DNA from: Aliiruegeria lutimaris
GTDB lineage: Bacteria > Pseudomonadota > Alphaproteobacteria > Rhodobacterales > Rhodobacteraceae
Length of the DNA: 64,000 nucleotides
NCBI RefSeq assembly: GCF_900099935.1
Contig: NZ_FNEK01000010.1
Location: 1-64,000, forward strand
Direction: 5' to 3'
Position numbers and translations under genes: made by a program. This document shows positions 52,396 through 62,084 of this stretch, piece by piece (within the stretch, counting starts at the first letter, position 1; every line of letters begins with the position of its first letter). Below the pieces are notes generated by a model, which was not told the origin of the DNA, ran no database searches, and saw only the letters and a program-made list of their open reading frames with translations.

Positions 52396-53233
52396 GCTCC
52401 TCTCCTTTTCCTGCGTGGATGGGCCGGGGAGCCGCATGGTGCTGTTCCTGCAAGGGTGCAATTTCTCCTGCGCGACCTGCCACAACCCGCACACGATGGC
52501 TTTGTGCAACGATTGCGGAGACTGCGTGGCGGCCTGTCATGCCGGGTCCTTGTCGCTCGTGAATGGGCATATCCATTTCGATCCCGCCGCTTGCGACCAA
52601 TGCGATGAGTGTCTCCGGGTGTGCCCGATCCATGCCAACCCGATGGTTCAGCATATGGACCTGCCGGAAGTCCTCGAAAGGCTGCGCCGGGACAGCGTCT
52701 TTCTCGATGGCATCACGGTTTCGGGCGGCGAGGCGACCGTGCAGTTGAAATTCGTGACCGCCCTTTTCAAGGCGATCAAACAGGACCAGTCTCTTGCGCA
52801 GTTGACCTGCTTGATCGACAGCAATGGCCATCTTGGCCCGGCCGGCTGGAAGCAAGTACTGCCATGGACCGATGGCGTGATGCTCGACATCAAGGCGATG
52901 GACCCCGAGACGCATATGCGCCTGACTGGCCGGAACAACGGCAAGGTTCTGGAGAGCGCGCGCTACCTGCATGAGGCAGGGCGCCTTGAGGAATTGCGTC
53001 TCCTCGTCATTCCCGGCCTCACCGACAGCGTGGCGGAAATCTCAGCGCTCGCAACCTTCATCAAGACCTTGGATCCGGCAACACCGCTGCGCCTGAACGC
53101 GTTCCAACATCACGGTGTCGCCGGTCCTGCACGGGACTGGCCGGCCGCCGATCGCGCCTGTGTGGAACGAGTCGCCGCGATGCTAGAAGGTGCCGGTTTG
53201 TCGGCCATCACCAAGCCGGCCGTCTATCTCTAG
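52361..53233 (+). CDS. yjjW: YjjW-family glycyl radical enzyme activase
   Basis: This radical-SAM activase abstracts hydrogen from the glycine of YjjI. The SAM cluster is CNFSCATC (CX3CX2C) in LQGCNFSCATCHNPHT. An inserted ferredoxin-like domain has CNDCGDCVAAC and CDQCDECLRVC for two more clusters, as in other GRE activases. The 290-residue length is normal. The start within yjjI (ATG 52361, or 52367) means the two are co-translated. This pairing confirms the identity of both. Confidence 0.93.
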   Translation: MLMNTPKATVSKLLSFSCVDGPGSRMVLFLQGCNFSCATCHNPHTMALCNDCGDCVAACHAGSLSLVNGHIHFDPAACDQCDECLRVCPIHANPMVQHMDLPEVLERLRRDSVFLDGITVSGGEATVQLKFVTALFKAIKQDQSLAQLTCLIDSNGHLGPAGWKQVLPWTDGVMLDIKAMDPETHMRLTGRNNGKVLESARYLHEAGRLEELRLLVIPGLTDSVAEISALATFIKTLDPATPLRLNAFQHHGVAGPARDWPAADRACVERVAAMLEGAGLSAITKPAVYL

Positions 53234-53261
53234 CCGAAAATCCGGCTGATCTTGCGGCAGG

Positions 53262-55871
53262 GTGCCCGAAACAGGCAAAAGCGCGTCACTCTGTGGCGGT
53301 TTGGGTATCGTTGCGAACTTGCCAGCATTCGCATCTGCGATAAACTTCCCATACGGGGGAAAATCGCCCCCAAAAATACCAGGACCGCCCTTAATCCGAT
53401 ACTTACCCACATTCGTGATCGCGTTGATCCTTCTGTTCGTTGCCGTTCTCGCAGACCGTCAACACGGCAGGGTTTTGTTGCAGGACAGCAGGGATACGGT
53501 GGAAAGATCGGTCGAAACCACCCGGTCGCGTTTCGAGCGGCGTCTCGACAGAGATATCCATGCACTCCACGATTTGGCCGTAAAACTGAGCACGGCGAAG
53601 GATTTGCGGCAACCCGAATTCAAGGCCCTCGTCAAGGACGCCTTTGACCAGCGACCCGAAGCGATCCTGTGGGAGTTTTCACCCGATTTCGTTACCACTC
53701 TCGTCTATCCTCTGGAGGGAAATCGCGCGCGTATCGGCCGCAACATTCTGAGCACGCCCGATCCTGTCGACGGCGCCCACCGTCTGAGATCGCAGATCAG
53801 CGCCTTCATATATGGTCCAGAAAAGCTCGACGACGGCACAAACGTTCTGGGGTTGCGGCACCCGTTGGTGAAACGTGATGAAAATCCCGGATCCCTGTTC
53901 GGGACGATCTCCACATTACTGGATGTCGACGAGTTGTTTCGGCTGAGCGGCATTCCGGACCCGGCCGGCGAGATCGAGTACCTCGTCCTGCAGGAGAACG
54001 GCACGGAGGGGTCACAAAGAGTCCTCCAGGGTGCGATGCATGTCATGGAAGACAAGGCCGTAATGTCGGGGATTTCGCTCCCTTCCGGGTACTGGACCAT
54101 CCTCGCGCGACCCTTCGACGGGTGGCGCCCAGACCGGGAGGCACAGCTTTCCTATCGGCTCCTTCTGCTGGCGCTTGGCGCGATCATTCTCGTGCCCGCG
54201 GTCTTCGCTAACCGTTTTGCCATTTCCCGCAAGGAGTCGATCCTGGCATTGGAAGCCACCAAGACCCAGCTCTCCGGCGTACTCCAAAACATGCCGGGCG
54301 TCATCTTTTCCTATCGGATGCCGCCCGGCCATGTGCGCCCGGGACCGGCAGACGATGTTCATTTTTTCAACCAGGAAAGTTGCAAGGAAATCTGGGGGAT
54401 CGACGCCGCCATACTCGAAAGCGATATCGTGAAGCTATGGAGCCTCGTCAGCGACGAAACCGCTCTGGAACGGTTTCAGGACGAGATCGCGGAGTCTGCG
54501 ACTGATTTGCGGGAATGGCATTTTATCTGGGCGACCCGCATGCCAGACGGCACCGAAAAATGGCTCGAAGGTCGCGGGCACCCGACGAAACTGCCAGACG
54601 GAGCGACGCGCTGGTACAGCCTGATAATCGATATAACGGACGAGACCGAACGCAAGGCCGAGTTGGAGCGGCAGAAGGAACTGGCTTATCTCGCGCAGAA
54701 GAACGACAGCCTTGGCAAGCTGACCGGCGGTGTCGCACATGATTTCAACAACCTTCTGGCCATTATCATGGGCAACCAGGAACTTCTCAGCGACGCGCTG
54801 AAAACCGGTCCCGGGGCACGTCCGGATCTGCTCGAATTCGTCGAGAACAGCTTGCAGGCGACCGAACGGGGCGCGAGCCTGACCCGCAAGATGCTCGCCT
54901 TCGCCCGACGTGCGCGCCTTGAACCCGCGGTTCTGAACCTCAATCAGGTCGTTCGGGAAACCGCCGCATGGGCCGGGCGCACGATGCCGGAGTCCATAAC
55001 GGTAAAGACCGATTTCGACGACGCGCTGCCAAAGGTGAAACTGGACAGGGGATCGGCCGAGAACGCCCTGATCAACCTCATGGTCAACGCACGGGACGCG
55101 ATGCCGGAAGGCGGAACGCTCACGATGAGCACCTCGAGCGTCACGTTGCAGGAGGGCGATCCGGTTTGCGAGTGCAAGGGGCTGGAGCCGGGAACCTATG
55201 TCCGCCTGGTGGTAGAAGACACGGGCGGCGGCATTTCGCCCGAGATCATGCCGCGAATTTACGAGCCGTTTTTCTCCACGAAACCGCTCGCCTCTGGCTC
55301 CGGACTCGGCCTGTCGATGGTGCAGGGATTCATGGAGCAGTCCGGTGGTGCGGTTCAGGTTACCTCGGAACCCGATAATGGCACCCGCTTCGAGCTATTT
55401 TTCCGCGCCTTGAAGGCCGGCACGATATCCAACCGGGTCGAACAGGCCCCAGCCACGACCGTGGCGAACAGAAAGCTGCGGATCCTGCTCGTGGAAGACG
55501 AGCGCGAAGTCCGCAAGGTCCTGTCCTCGATCCTGTCCTCGGCGGGCTATGCGTTGATCGAAGCGAAGACGGGTGACGAAGCTTTTGAGCTGTTCAAGCA
55601 ATCGCCCGATATCGACCTGCTGCTCACCGACATCGTGATGCCGGGGCGATTGCAGGGCACAGAACTGGCGGCCGCGGTCCGTGGCATGGTTCCGAACCTG
55701 CCGGTTCTCTTCCTGTCCGGATACGACGTCACGTCCGGCAAGACGGATTATGGTTTTCCGGAACACGATGCCTGGCTGACCAAGCCAGTCAGCCGCAACG
55801 CACTGATCGATGCGGTGGAACGCTCGCTCGGGCAGGGTGTCGATGGGCCGCCGAAGAAACGGGAAGCTTGA
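53262..55871 (+). CDS. Hybrid sensor histidine kinase with receiver domain
   Basis: This 869-residue membrane kinase has a first hydrophobic segment at about 45-63, a periplasmic sensor region of about 220 residues, a second segment at about 293-312, then a PAS domain, a HisKA domain with the phospho-His in KLTGGVAHDFNNLLA, HATPase_c (NLMVNARDAMPEGG, EDTGGGISPE, GSGLGLSMV), and a C-terminal receiver with Asp in LLLTDIVMPG. GTG at 53262 starts 28 bases after yjjW. No output domain or partner regulator is encoded nearby. The N-terminal 40 residues before the first helix look unlikely, so a later start is possible. Confidence 0.9.
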   Translation: MPETGKSASLCGGLGIVANLPAFASAINFPYGGKSPPKIPGPPLIRYLPTFVIALILLFVAVLADRQHGRVLLQDSRDTVERSVETTRSRFERRLDRDIHALHDLAVKLSTAKDLRQPEFKALVKDAFDQRPEAILWEFSPDFVTTLVYPLEGNRARIGRNILSTPDPVDGAHRLRSQISAFIYGPEKLDDGTNVLGLRHPLVKRDENPGSLFGTISTLLDVDELFRLSGIPDPAGEIEYLVLQENGTEGSQRVLQGAMHVMEDKAVMSGISLPSGYWTILARPFDGWRPDREAQLSYRLLLLALGAIILVPAVFANRFAISRKESILALEATKTQLSGVLQNMPGVIFSYRMPPGHVRPGPADDVHFFNQESCKEIWGIDAAILESDIVKLWSLVSDETALERFQDEIAESATDLREWHFIWATRMPDGTEKWLEGRGHPTKLPDGATRWYSLIIDITDETERKAELERQKELAYLAQKNDSLGKLTGGVAHDFNNLLAIIMGNQELLSDALKTGPGARPDLLEFVENSLQATERGASLTRKMLAFARRARLEPAVLNLNQVVRETAAWAGRTMPESITVKTDFDDALPKVKLDRGSAENALINLMVNARDAMPEGGTLTMSTSSVTLQEGDPVCECKGLEPGTYVRLVVEDTGGGISPEIMPRIYEPFFSTKPLASGSGLGLSMVQGFMEQSGGAVQVTSEPDNGTRFELFFRALKAGTISNRVEQAPATTVANRKLRILLVEDEREVRKVLSSILSSAGYALIEAKTGDEAFELFKQSPDIDLLLTDIVMPGRLQGTELAAAVRGMVPNLPVLFLSGYDVTSGKTDYGFPEHDAWLTKPVSRNALIDAVERSLGQGVDGPPKKREA

Positions 55872-56028
55872 CGGGATCATGCCACGGCGGCTTAGCCGAA
55901 GGAGGCGCGCCTTCTGTCCGGAATCGATATCCCCGCCGACGGCTTGTCGGACCTGATCTTGGCCGCGCGGGTAGAAAACAAATCGATGAACGAGCCGATT
56001 CACGACTGGATCGAAGAAAATCCGCAGG

Positions 56029-56964
56029 TCATTGATGGCTGTTGGCGAGCGCGGAGTTTCTGTAGGGGCCCGGTTTGCCCTCATCAAGGACGGCTTCAAC
56101 GATCTGGGTGCGTAAAAAAGGACGGAAATTGTTATCCGAGACCATGACCGCACGGATCCGTGCCGCATCGTCCCGCCAGATGGCGATGCCTTCAAGGTTG
56201 CCATGCCGTCCCGGCAGAGATTGGTAGAGCATCTCGCCGTCCAGGATCTCCTCGGCCTGCGAAATGTCGAAGCGGCGGATACTGCTGCGAAAGCCGAACC
56301 CGACGAACTCCCGTTCCAGAAGGTAAAGCCAGCCATCGGGGCCGAAATCGGCGCCGACAGCGTTCCAGCCGGTTTTGCGCGACAGCGAATAGGGCTGTTG
56401 CCACGACTGTCCGTCATAAGTGTAAACCGGATAGGTAGATTTTGACTTCGGTTTCTCGGGAATGGTCAGGATCGTTCCATCGGGCAGGCTGGCCAGTGCT
56501 TCGAGGCTGCCATTCGGATTCATGCGATTGAAAGCGTCGCTCCTCACAAGCTGCTCCGGCAACGGCGTATCGGGGTCGTGGCGCCAAACACGGCTGAAAC
56601 CCTCATAGGACACGAGGAAAGTTCCATCGCTTTCGAGCGAGACCCCCTCTGCATCTTCGACGAAAGGGTAGATCCACGGACCCAAATCGCTCTTCAGCCA
56701 CTCGGGCTCCCCTGCTTCCACGGCCACCAAACGCCCGTTTTCCCGGACTAGGCGGCCACGAGTAAAGGCACCGGCGTCGCTGATGGCCAGGAAACCCACG
56801 CCGTCCGGAAACAGGTCCAACGCCGACCATCCACCGAAATGCTCGCTCTCCATTTTCCAGGATATGGCCGTGACATTCCCGGGAAGGATCTCGCGTACAG
56901 CAAGACCCGCAGCAAGGAACAGACACGCCAGCGCGATCAGCGCGACGATAATACGGCGCCACAT
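56029..56964 (-). CDS. Esterase-like activity of phytase family protein
   Basis: This 311-residue exported protein has an N-terminal hydrophobic signal or anchor (IIVALIALACLFLAAGLA) and a phytase-like beta-propeller domain, with repeats such as GGWSALDLFPDGVGFLAISD, DGTFLVSYEGFSRVW and GRHGNLEGIAIWRDD. The family name comes from weak esterase activity in one member, so the reaction is uncertain. Its start overlaps the end of mepA by 28 bases, so the two genes are coupled. Confidence 0.85.
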   Translation of the reverse strand: MWRRIIVALIALACLFLAAGLAVREILPGNVTAISWKMESEHFGGWSALDLFPDGVGFLAISDAGAFTRGRLVRENGRLVAVEAGEPEWLKSDLGPWIYPFVEDAEGVSLESDGTFLVSYEGFSRVWRHDPDTPLPEQLVRSDAFNRMNPNGSLEALASLPDGTILTIPEKPKSKSTYPVYTYDGQSWQQPYSLSRKTGWNAVGADFGPDGWLYLLEREFVGFGFRSSIRRFDISQAEEILDGEMLYQSLPGRHGNLEGIAIWRDDAARIRAVMVSDNNFRPFLRTQIVEAVLDEGKPGPYRNSALANSHQ

Positions 56965-57848
56965 TGCCCGGGAAGATCCTCCATGGTGAAATCACGCGCA
57001 CTTTTTTTCTTGGGCGCGGGCTTTGAGGGTTTCGCGGGCTTGGTGGCTTTCGGCGGGTTCAGATAGTCGGTCACCCACCATTGCAGGGTGGAATCGCAGC
57101 CGTCCTTGCCTTTGGAAAGTTCATTTACGGTCGGCTTCTGGGTCACGCACCCCTTGGATCCCTTGGGGCATTTCAGCCGAACGTGGAAATGGTAATTGTG
57201 GCCATAGATTGGACGGATCTTCTGCAGCCATTTCCGGTCCTTCCGGCTGGCTGTTTTGCAGAATTCGATCTTGACCGGCGGGGTAACGAAAATCCGGTCC
57301 ACGCGTGGGTCGAGCGCCGCCTTTTTCAGGATCGCGGCATGCGCGGCGGTCCAGTTTCCGTTCACCGATTTCTGGTTCTCTGCCCTCACGTTGATCGAGC
57401 TGATCTTTTCCCGGTCCCGCCGGCTCAGCCGAAGACTCGATACTGGTTTCATCCAGATATCGACATCCAACCCGATCTGGTGCGAGGCATGGCCCGAGGT
57501 CATCGGCCCGCCACGCGGCTGCGAGATGTCGCCGATATAGAGCCCCTTCCAGCCGACCGTCGTCGCATAGGCCGACAGGTCCTTGATGAAATCGATCATC
57601 ACCGGCTGCCCCCAGTTGCGGTTGCGCGACAGGCGCATCGCCTGCCAGGTCGGCCCGCTTTCGGGGAGTTCTACGTTGCCGGCCGCGCAACCCTGGGAAT
57701 AGAAGCCGATCGGCTGGGATTTCTGCCGAGATGCCGTATCCTTGGCGCCGAAAAGCTGGTTTGCCTTCGGCTCGGCATTCGTTGCGGCGGCCGGCAAGAT
57801 CAAAAGGGCAATCAGTCCCGCGACGCGGGCAAGTCGGAAAGTGGACAT
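56937..57848 (-). CDS. mepA: Penicillin-insensitive murein endopeptidase
   Basis: MepA is a periplasmic LAS-family zinc endopeptidase that cuts D-Ala-meso-DAP cross-links in peptidoglycan. This 303-residue protein has a Sec signal peptide (MSTFRLARVAGLIALLILPAAA) and the metal motifs GHASHQIGLDVD (His and Asp) and NYHFHVRL (HxH). A Lys/Pro/Ala-rich tail near 275-290 (PAKPSKPAPKKK) is an addition typical of alphaproteobacterial members. GGGGAGAG precedes the ATG at 57848. The gene overlaps the upstream MFS gene by 37 bases. Confidence 0.94.
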   Translation of the reverse strand: MSTFRLARVAGLIALLILPAAATNAEPKANQLFGAKDTASRQKSQPIGFYSQGCAAGNVELPESGPTWQAMRLSRNRNWGQPVMIDFIKDLSAYATTVGWKGLYIGDISQPRGGPMTSGHASHQIGLDVDIWMKPVSSLRLSRRDREKISSINVRAENQKSVNGNWTAAHAAILKKAALDPRVDRIFVTPPVKIEFCKTASRKDRKWLQKIRPIYGHNYHFHVRLKCPKGSKGCVTQKPTVNELSKGKDGCDSTLQWWVTDYLNPPKATKPAKPSKPAPKKKSARDFTMEDLPGQCGAVLSSR

Positions 57849-59185
57849 GCTGCTCTCTCCCCATTGGGTTTCACCCAGACTAGCAGCACCAACCCCATTC
57901 CAAAAAGGATTATCAGCGGCATTATTCCCAATTGCTGGCTCCGGGTGATGTCGGTGACCAAACCGATGGCAAGTGGTGCCAGGAACGCCGTCGCCTTGCC
58001 CGCCAGCGCATAAAGGCCGAAAGCCTGCGTCATTCGTTCGGGGTCGCCCTGGCGGCACAACATCGTCCGGCTGGCCGATTGCAAGGCGCCGCCCGCCGCG
58101 CCGATACTTGCGCCCATGGCGTAGAAGACGAGGTCCGGCAGGTTCGATTCCGCCCCGACCGCCATACCGAAGACGTGCTCGCGACTGACGAAGATGACGG
58201 CAATGCAGATCGCGGTGAGGATCAGGACGCAGAAGATGATCACCGGTTTCGGGCCGAAGCGGTTATCCGCCATCCCCCCGAGCCAGGCGAAAAGCGCGGC
58301 CGCAATTACCGAGATGATGCCGAAGATCCCGGTATCGATCACGCCCCAGCCGAGGACGCCGGCCGCATAGAGCCCGCCGAAGATATAGAGCCCGTTAAGT
58401 GCATCGCGATAGAGCATCGAGGACGCCAGAAAGGCAAAAAGCGACGGTGCCTGCGGCAGCTTTTTCAGAGTCGAGCGCAACTCGGGCCAGGCATCTTTCG
58501 CCGCCTGCCGCAACGGTTCGCTGACATGGTTGGGCGGGTCCTTTACCCAGAGAAAGAACGGGACCATGAACAGAATGTACCACAGCGCCGTAAACGGGCC
58601 GACAAATCGGGTCCCTTCCCGCGCGGCGGCGTCGAGGCCGAACGCGGGGGCGAGGCCAAGAAGCGTCGTGCCCTCCGCGCTCTCGGCGAAAAAGAACAGC
58701 ATCAGCACAAGAGCGATCAGCCCGCCGAGATAGCCAAAGGCCCAGCCGGAGCCGGAAATGCCGCCAATCTCGTCGGCATCTCCGAGGTCTGGCAGCAGCG
58801 AATTGGTGAAGATCGTCGCGAATTCCATGCCGACCAGGCCGATGGCGAAAAGGCCCAGGACCAGCAGAAGGCTGAAACCCGCCGGGTCCGCGAACCAGAG
58901 CCCGGCCGAGCCGACGACATATAGCAGTGAAAACGCCGCGACCCAGCCGATCCGGTGCCCGCCCTTGTCGGCCATCGCGCCCAGGAAGGGCGCCAGGATC
59001 GCGATCAGCGCACCTGCCAGCCCGATTGTATAGCCCCAGGCGGCCTGCGCGGTCGCCCCGTCCGAAAGCAGCTCCTTGATATACGGGCCGAAAATGAAGG
59101 TGATCAGCAGAGTATTATATGGCTGGCTCGCCCAATCGAAAAAGAACCAGCCCCAGATGCGCTTCCGGTGCGAAATGCCTGTCAT
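57812..59185 (-). CDS. UMF1/Atg22-like MFS transporter
   Basis: This membrane protein of about 457 residues has twelve predicted segments. It starts MTGISHRKRIWGWFFFDWAS with the UMF1-type FDWASQPYNTL motif. Other motifs are GAMADKGGHRIGW and GGMADNRFGPKP in the two MFS halves. Vacuolar Atg22 exports amino acids; bacterial members are uncharacterised. The start at 59185 is chosen over 59245 since the longer form adds 20 polar residues. It precedes and overlaps mepA. Confidence 0.9.
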   Translation of the reverse strand: MTGISHRKRIWGWFFFDWASQPYNTLLITFIFGPYIKELLSDGATAQAAWGYTIGLAGALIAILAPFLGAMADKGGHRIGWVAAFSLLYVVGSAGLWFADPAGFSLLLVLGLFAIGLVGMEFATIFTNSLLPDLGDADEIGGISGSGWAFGYLGGLIALVLMLFFFAESAEGTTLLGLAPAFGLDAAAREGTRFVGPFTALWYILFMVPFFLWVKDPPNHVSEPLRQAAKDAWPELRSTLKKLPQAPSLFAFLASSMLYRDALNGLYIFGGLYAAGVLGWGVIDTGIFGIISVIAAALFAWLGGMADNRFGPKPVIIFCVLILTAICIAVIFVSREHVFGMAVGAESNLPDLVFYAMGASIGAAGGALQSASRTMLCRQGDPERMTQAFGLYALAGKATAFLAPLAIGLVTDITRSQQLGIMPLIILFGMGLVLLVWVKPNGERAACPLSDLPASRD

Positions 59186-59262
59186 GCCTGTGCTCGTCCC
59201 GTGTCGTTCTCCACGCATTTCGCATGAAGCCGACACAACGGGCAAGCTGCCCGAGCGGGCAC

Positions 59263-59463
59263 CTAGTATGCGATGAGGACGGGGGCTTGTGGGGGCGCCT
59301 TGACGGGGCCGATATCCTCGCCAAAGGCTGCGGCCAGCGAGATTATCGCCGCTTCATGCTGTTCCGGGGCAACCATCGGTCCGAAACGGACACCGGCGGA
59401 AAAGAGCCCCGCCATCAATGTCACGGTGGCAGCGGTTGTGCGAAGGGCTGGCATGATCTGCAT
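59263..59463 (-). CDS. Small hypothetical exported or membrane protein
   Basis: This 66-residue frame begins MQIMPALRTTAATVTLMAG, an N-terminal hydrophobic segment, and continues with a short charged region and a Pro/Ala end (VKAPPQAPVLIAY). It follows coding-like base use on the minus strand and lies in the 78-base gap region upstream of the MFS gene. A longer start at 59502 is possible. No family is recognised and it may not be real. Confidence 0.45.
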   Translation of the reverse strand: MQIMPALRTTAATVTLMAGLFSAGVRFGPMVAPEQHEAAIISLAAAFGEDIGPVKAPPQAPVLIAY

Positions 59464-59605
59464 GGCGACCTCGGTTTGGTGGGCTTGGGACCGTTGTCCC
59501 ATTCCGCCACGTCATGAATTGGGCGGGCTTGAGGCAAATGCCCGGCCCTCGCGCCAATGTCGCCACGTGATCGCCATATTTCGCGCCGTGTGGTGCAGCA
59601 GGCCG

Positions 59606-59944
59606 TCAGTCGTAGAAAGGTGTCATCTGGGCGACGATAACCGCGTTCTCGTCCAGCGCGCGCTGCATCAGAACGCGTTCCTCGTCGGGCACTTCGTGAC
59701 CTTCGGCCAAGCGCTCTTCCAGTGTGCCGTAACCCGTGACGTCCAGCGGGGCCAGCTCTGCCTGCTTGAGAATCGCCACTGTTTCCCGCACGGCCTCGGC
59801 CTCGTCCACGCCGGAGGCGTAGCACATCAGCGCTGCCCCCGTGGAATCGTCGGGCAGCCCGTCGCCCTCGTGACGACCGACCTCGACAAGCAGGGTATAT
59901 GCCTGTTGCGGCTTGCGGGGCTTCTTTTGCTTATTCTCGCTCAT
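59606..59944 (-). CDS. Conserved hypothetical protein
   Basis: This 112-residue protein starts with a basic tail (MSENKQKKPRKPQQAY) and then a compact alpha/beta domain (TLLVEVGRHEGDGLPD, EAEAVRETVAILKQAEL, LAEGHEVPDEERVLMQRALDE). No signal peptide. Composition and codon use look like a real gene. It is separated from the next gene on the same strand by about 50 bases. I do not recognise a function. Confidence 0.7.
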   Translation of the reverse strand: MSENKQKKPRKPQQAYTLLVEVGRHEGDGLPDDSTGAALMCYASGVDEAEAVRETVAILKQAELAPLDVTGYGTLEERLAEGHEVPDEERVLMQRALDENAVIVAQMTPFYD

Positions 59945-59996
59945 GACATGGCCATAGGCGGTTCCGGCATTCTTGCCAACCCGGGAACGATGGGTG

Positions 59997-60983
59997 TCAA
60001 CCGGTCCGGCTGCCGTTTCTGCCGCTGGCGAAACTGTCGTCGAGGACAGGCATCATCGGCAGTTTTTCCATCCGCTTCGGGCTGGTGGCGCGCACGGGCA
60101 TCGGCTCCCAGTCGGGGAAGGCTTCGTAGAGATACCGCAGCCCGGCCAGGATCGGACGGGCCGAGGGAGTATCGGTGGACAGCCAATCCGCCGCCATTTC
60201 CGGCCACAGGGTCACCGAGAACCAGCCCTCGGAATCCCCGTTTTCGATTGCTTCCCGGAGCAGGAGCGCCGTGGCGAAGTCATGCGCCTCGTGCTTCCGG
60301 TCCGACGCCATTGCCAGCAGAGGTGCGAAAAGCGGGCTGTCCCCGGTCAGGCTGCCGCTCCGCTCGCCCTTCAGAAGCCCGTTCAGTTCGGGCAGCAGCA
60401 GGAGCGCCATTTGCGCGCCAACGGCCTCCGAAACGTTCGCCTGCAACAGTGCCTGCCCATGATTGGCGTATTCCAGCAGGGCGCCCTGTACCTTTTCCCG
60501 GCTTTCGCTCAGATGGCAGGTCTCGTGGCGCGGACCGGTGATCGTCACGCGTCCCGCGCCGGCGCCTGTCAGAAAAGCCTGGAAAATGGCCGCCCTGTCG
60601 CGTTGGGGCAAGGCGCTGTAATCATCTTGGAAGCTCTCCCAGAAATCCCCCATCTCGCCTTGGTAAAGCCCATGTTGAAGGCGATCGGCGAGCAGGATTG
60701 CCGTGGCGGCGGAGAAGGCGGCCGTGTCGGCCTCGGGCTGAGAGGCGGCAAGTTGCAGCGCATCGATCAACGCACGATCCCGCTCTGTTTCGAGCCGGCA
60801 TCCCTGATGCAGGACAATGCGGGTCAGCGTCTGGCTATCGCCACCGCGCTCCTGATCCGAAGGCGGGATTCTGGCGGCAATGCCGCGAATAGCCGATTGC
60901 GGTTGCCGCCCGGCGGCGACGCGCAGGTCCATTATGGCCTGCAAGACTCGGAAACCGAGCGGGGGAGGATCGGGTACCAACAT
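59997..60983 (-). CDS. Hypothetical protein, mainly helical
   Basis: This 328-residue protein from the ATG at 60983 (MLVPDPPPLGFRVLQAIMDL) has no signal peptide and few hydrophobic segments. Runs of helix such as LIDALQLAASQPEADTAAFS and the Leu-rich LLLLPELNGLLKGE suggest a helical fold. The C-terminus is basic and Pro/Ser-rich. A TTG at 60995 would add four residues. No family could be assigned. It precedes the 112-residue hypothetical on the same strand by 52 bases, so they may form a pair. Confidence 0.65.
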   Translation of the reverse strand: MLVPDPPPLGFRVLQAIMDLRVAAGRQPQSAIRGIAARIPPSDQERGGDSQTLTRIVLHQGCRLETERDRALIDALQLAASQPEADTAAFSAATAILLADRLQHGLYQGEMGDFWESFQDDYSALPQRDRAAIFQAFLTGAGAGRVTITGPRHETCHLSESREKVQGALLEYANHGQALLQANVSEAVGAQMALLLLPELNGLLKGERSGSLTGDSPLFAPLLAMASDRKHEAHDFATALLLREAIENGDSEGWFSVTLWPEMAADWLSTDTPSARPILAGLRYLYEAFPDWEPMPVRATSPKRMEKLPMMPVLDDSFASGRNGSRTG

Positions 60984-61132
60984 GGTTGTAAACAATGCCT
61001 GGCAAATTCGCCGGAATGTTGGCGTTTAATTTATTGAAAATGTTCATTTTTGGGCCAGCGCCACAATTCGAACACCTTCCGGGTCCGGCTACGCCCGGAA
61101 AGATAGAATTGGCCGGATTTTAGTCACAGGCA

Positions 61133-61162
61133 TTAAAAAAGGCCCACCGGATGGCGGGCCTT
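61133..61162 (-). terminator. Rho-independent terminator of dapD
   Basis: On the minus strand AAGGCCCGCC-ATCC-GGTGGGCCTT is followed by TTTTTAA: a near-perfect stem of ten base pairs with a T-tract, 27 bases past the dapD stop. Confidence 0.88.
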
Positions 61163-61189
61163 AGATCACGTGGGTCTGCCTCGGACGAA

Positions 61190-62029
61190 TCAGTCGCGCA
61201 GCAGCTCGTTGATGCCGGTCTTGGAGCGCGTCTGTGCGTCCACCCGCTTCACGATCACCGCGCAGTACAGGTTGATGCCGTTCTTGGAGGGCATGGAACC
61301 GGAGACGACCACCGAATAGGGCGGCACTTCGCCATACGTGACTTCGCCGGTCTCGCGGTCGACGATCTTGGTCGACTTGCCGATGAAGACGCCCATGCCG
61401 AGCACGGAGCCTTCGCGCACGATGCAACCCTCGACGACCTCCGAGCGCGCGCCGATGAAGCAGTTATCCTCGATGATGGTCGGACCGGCCTGCATTGGTT
61501 CCAGCACACCGCCAATGCCGACGCCGCCGGAGACGTGCACGTTCTTGCCGATCTGGGCGCAGGAGCCGACGGTGGCCCAGGTATCGACCATCGTGCCCGC
61601 GTCGACATAGGCGCCGAGATTGACGAAAGACGGCATCAGCACCACGCCGGGCGCGACATAGGCCGATTTGCGCACGATGCAGTTGGGAACGGCGCGGAAA
61701 CCGGCTTTCTTCCACTCCGCATCGCCCCAGCCCTTGAACTTGCTGTCGACCTTGTCCCACCAATGACCACCCTGCGGGCCGCCATCGTGTTGTTCCATGT
61801 CCTTGACACGGAATCCGAGCAGAACGGCCTTCTTGGCCCATTGGTTCACGTGCCAGTCGCCATTCTCCAGCTTCTCGGCCACGCGCAGCTTGCCGCTGTC
61901 GAGCGCGGCGAGCGTATCCTCGATGGCTTCCAGCGTCTCGCCGCCGGTATGCGGGTTGATTGTGTCGCGGATCTCCCAGGCGGCCTCGATGGCCTGTTCC
62001 AGCTGGGCGTTGGTCTGAGCACTCGACAT
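61190..62029 (-). CDS. dapD: 2,3,4,5-tetrahydropyridine-2,6-dicarboxylate N-succinyltransferase
   Basis: DapD succinylates tetrahydrodipicolinate in the succinylase branch of lysine/DAP synthesis. This 279-residue protein has a helical N-terminal domain and a left-handed parallel beta-helix of hexapeptide repeats ([53 protein letters not shown]). The start at 62029 ([13 protein letters not shown]) is set by the N-terminal domain; the frame continues upstream without a ribosome site. The epimerase dapF of the same pathway lies at 27237. Confidence 0.97.
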   Translation of the reverse strand: MSSAQTNAQLEQAIEAAWEIRDTINPHTGGETLEAIEDTLAALDSGKLRVAEKLENGDWHVNQWAKKAVLLGFRVKDMEQHDGGPQGGHWWDKVDSKFKGWGDAEWKKAGFRAVPNCIVRKSAYVAPGVVLMPSFVNLGAYVDAGTMVDTWATVGSCAQIGKNVHVSGGVGIGGVLEPMQAGPTIIEDNCFIGARSEVVEGCIVREGSVLGMGVFIGKSTKIVDRETGEVTYGEVPPYSVVVSGSMPSKNGINLYCAVIVKRVDAQTRSKTGINELLRD

Positions 62030-62084
62030 GTGACGGTCCTGTTGGTTCGAATTCGTTCCGCCCGCTCTACACGGACGGGCTTGA

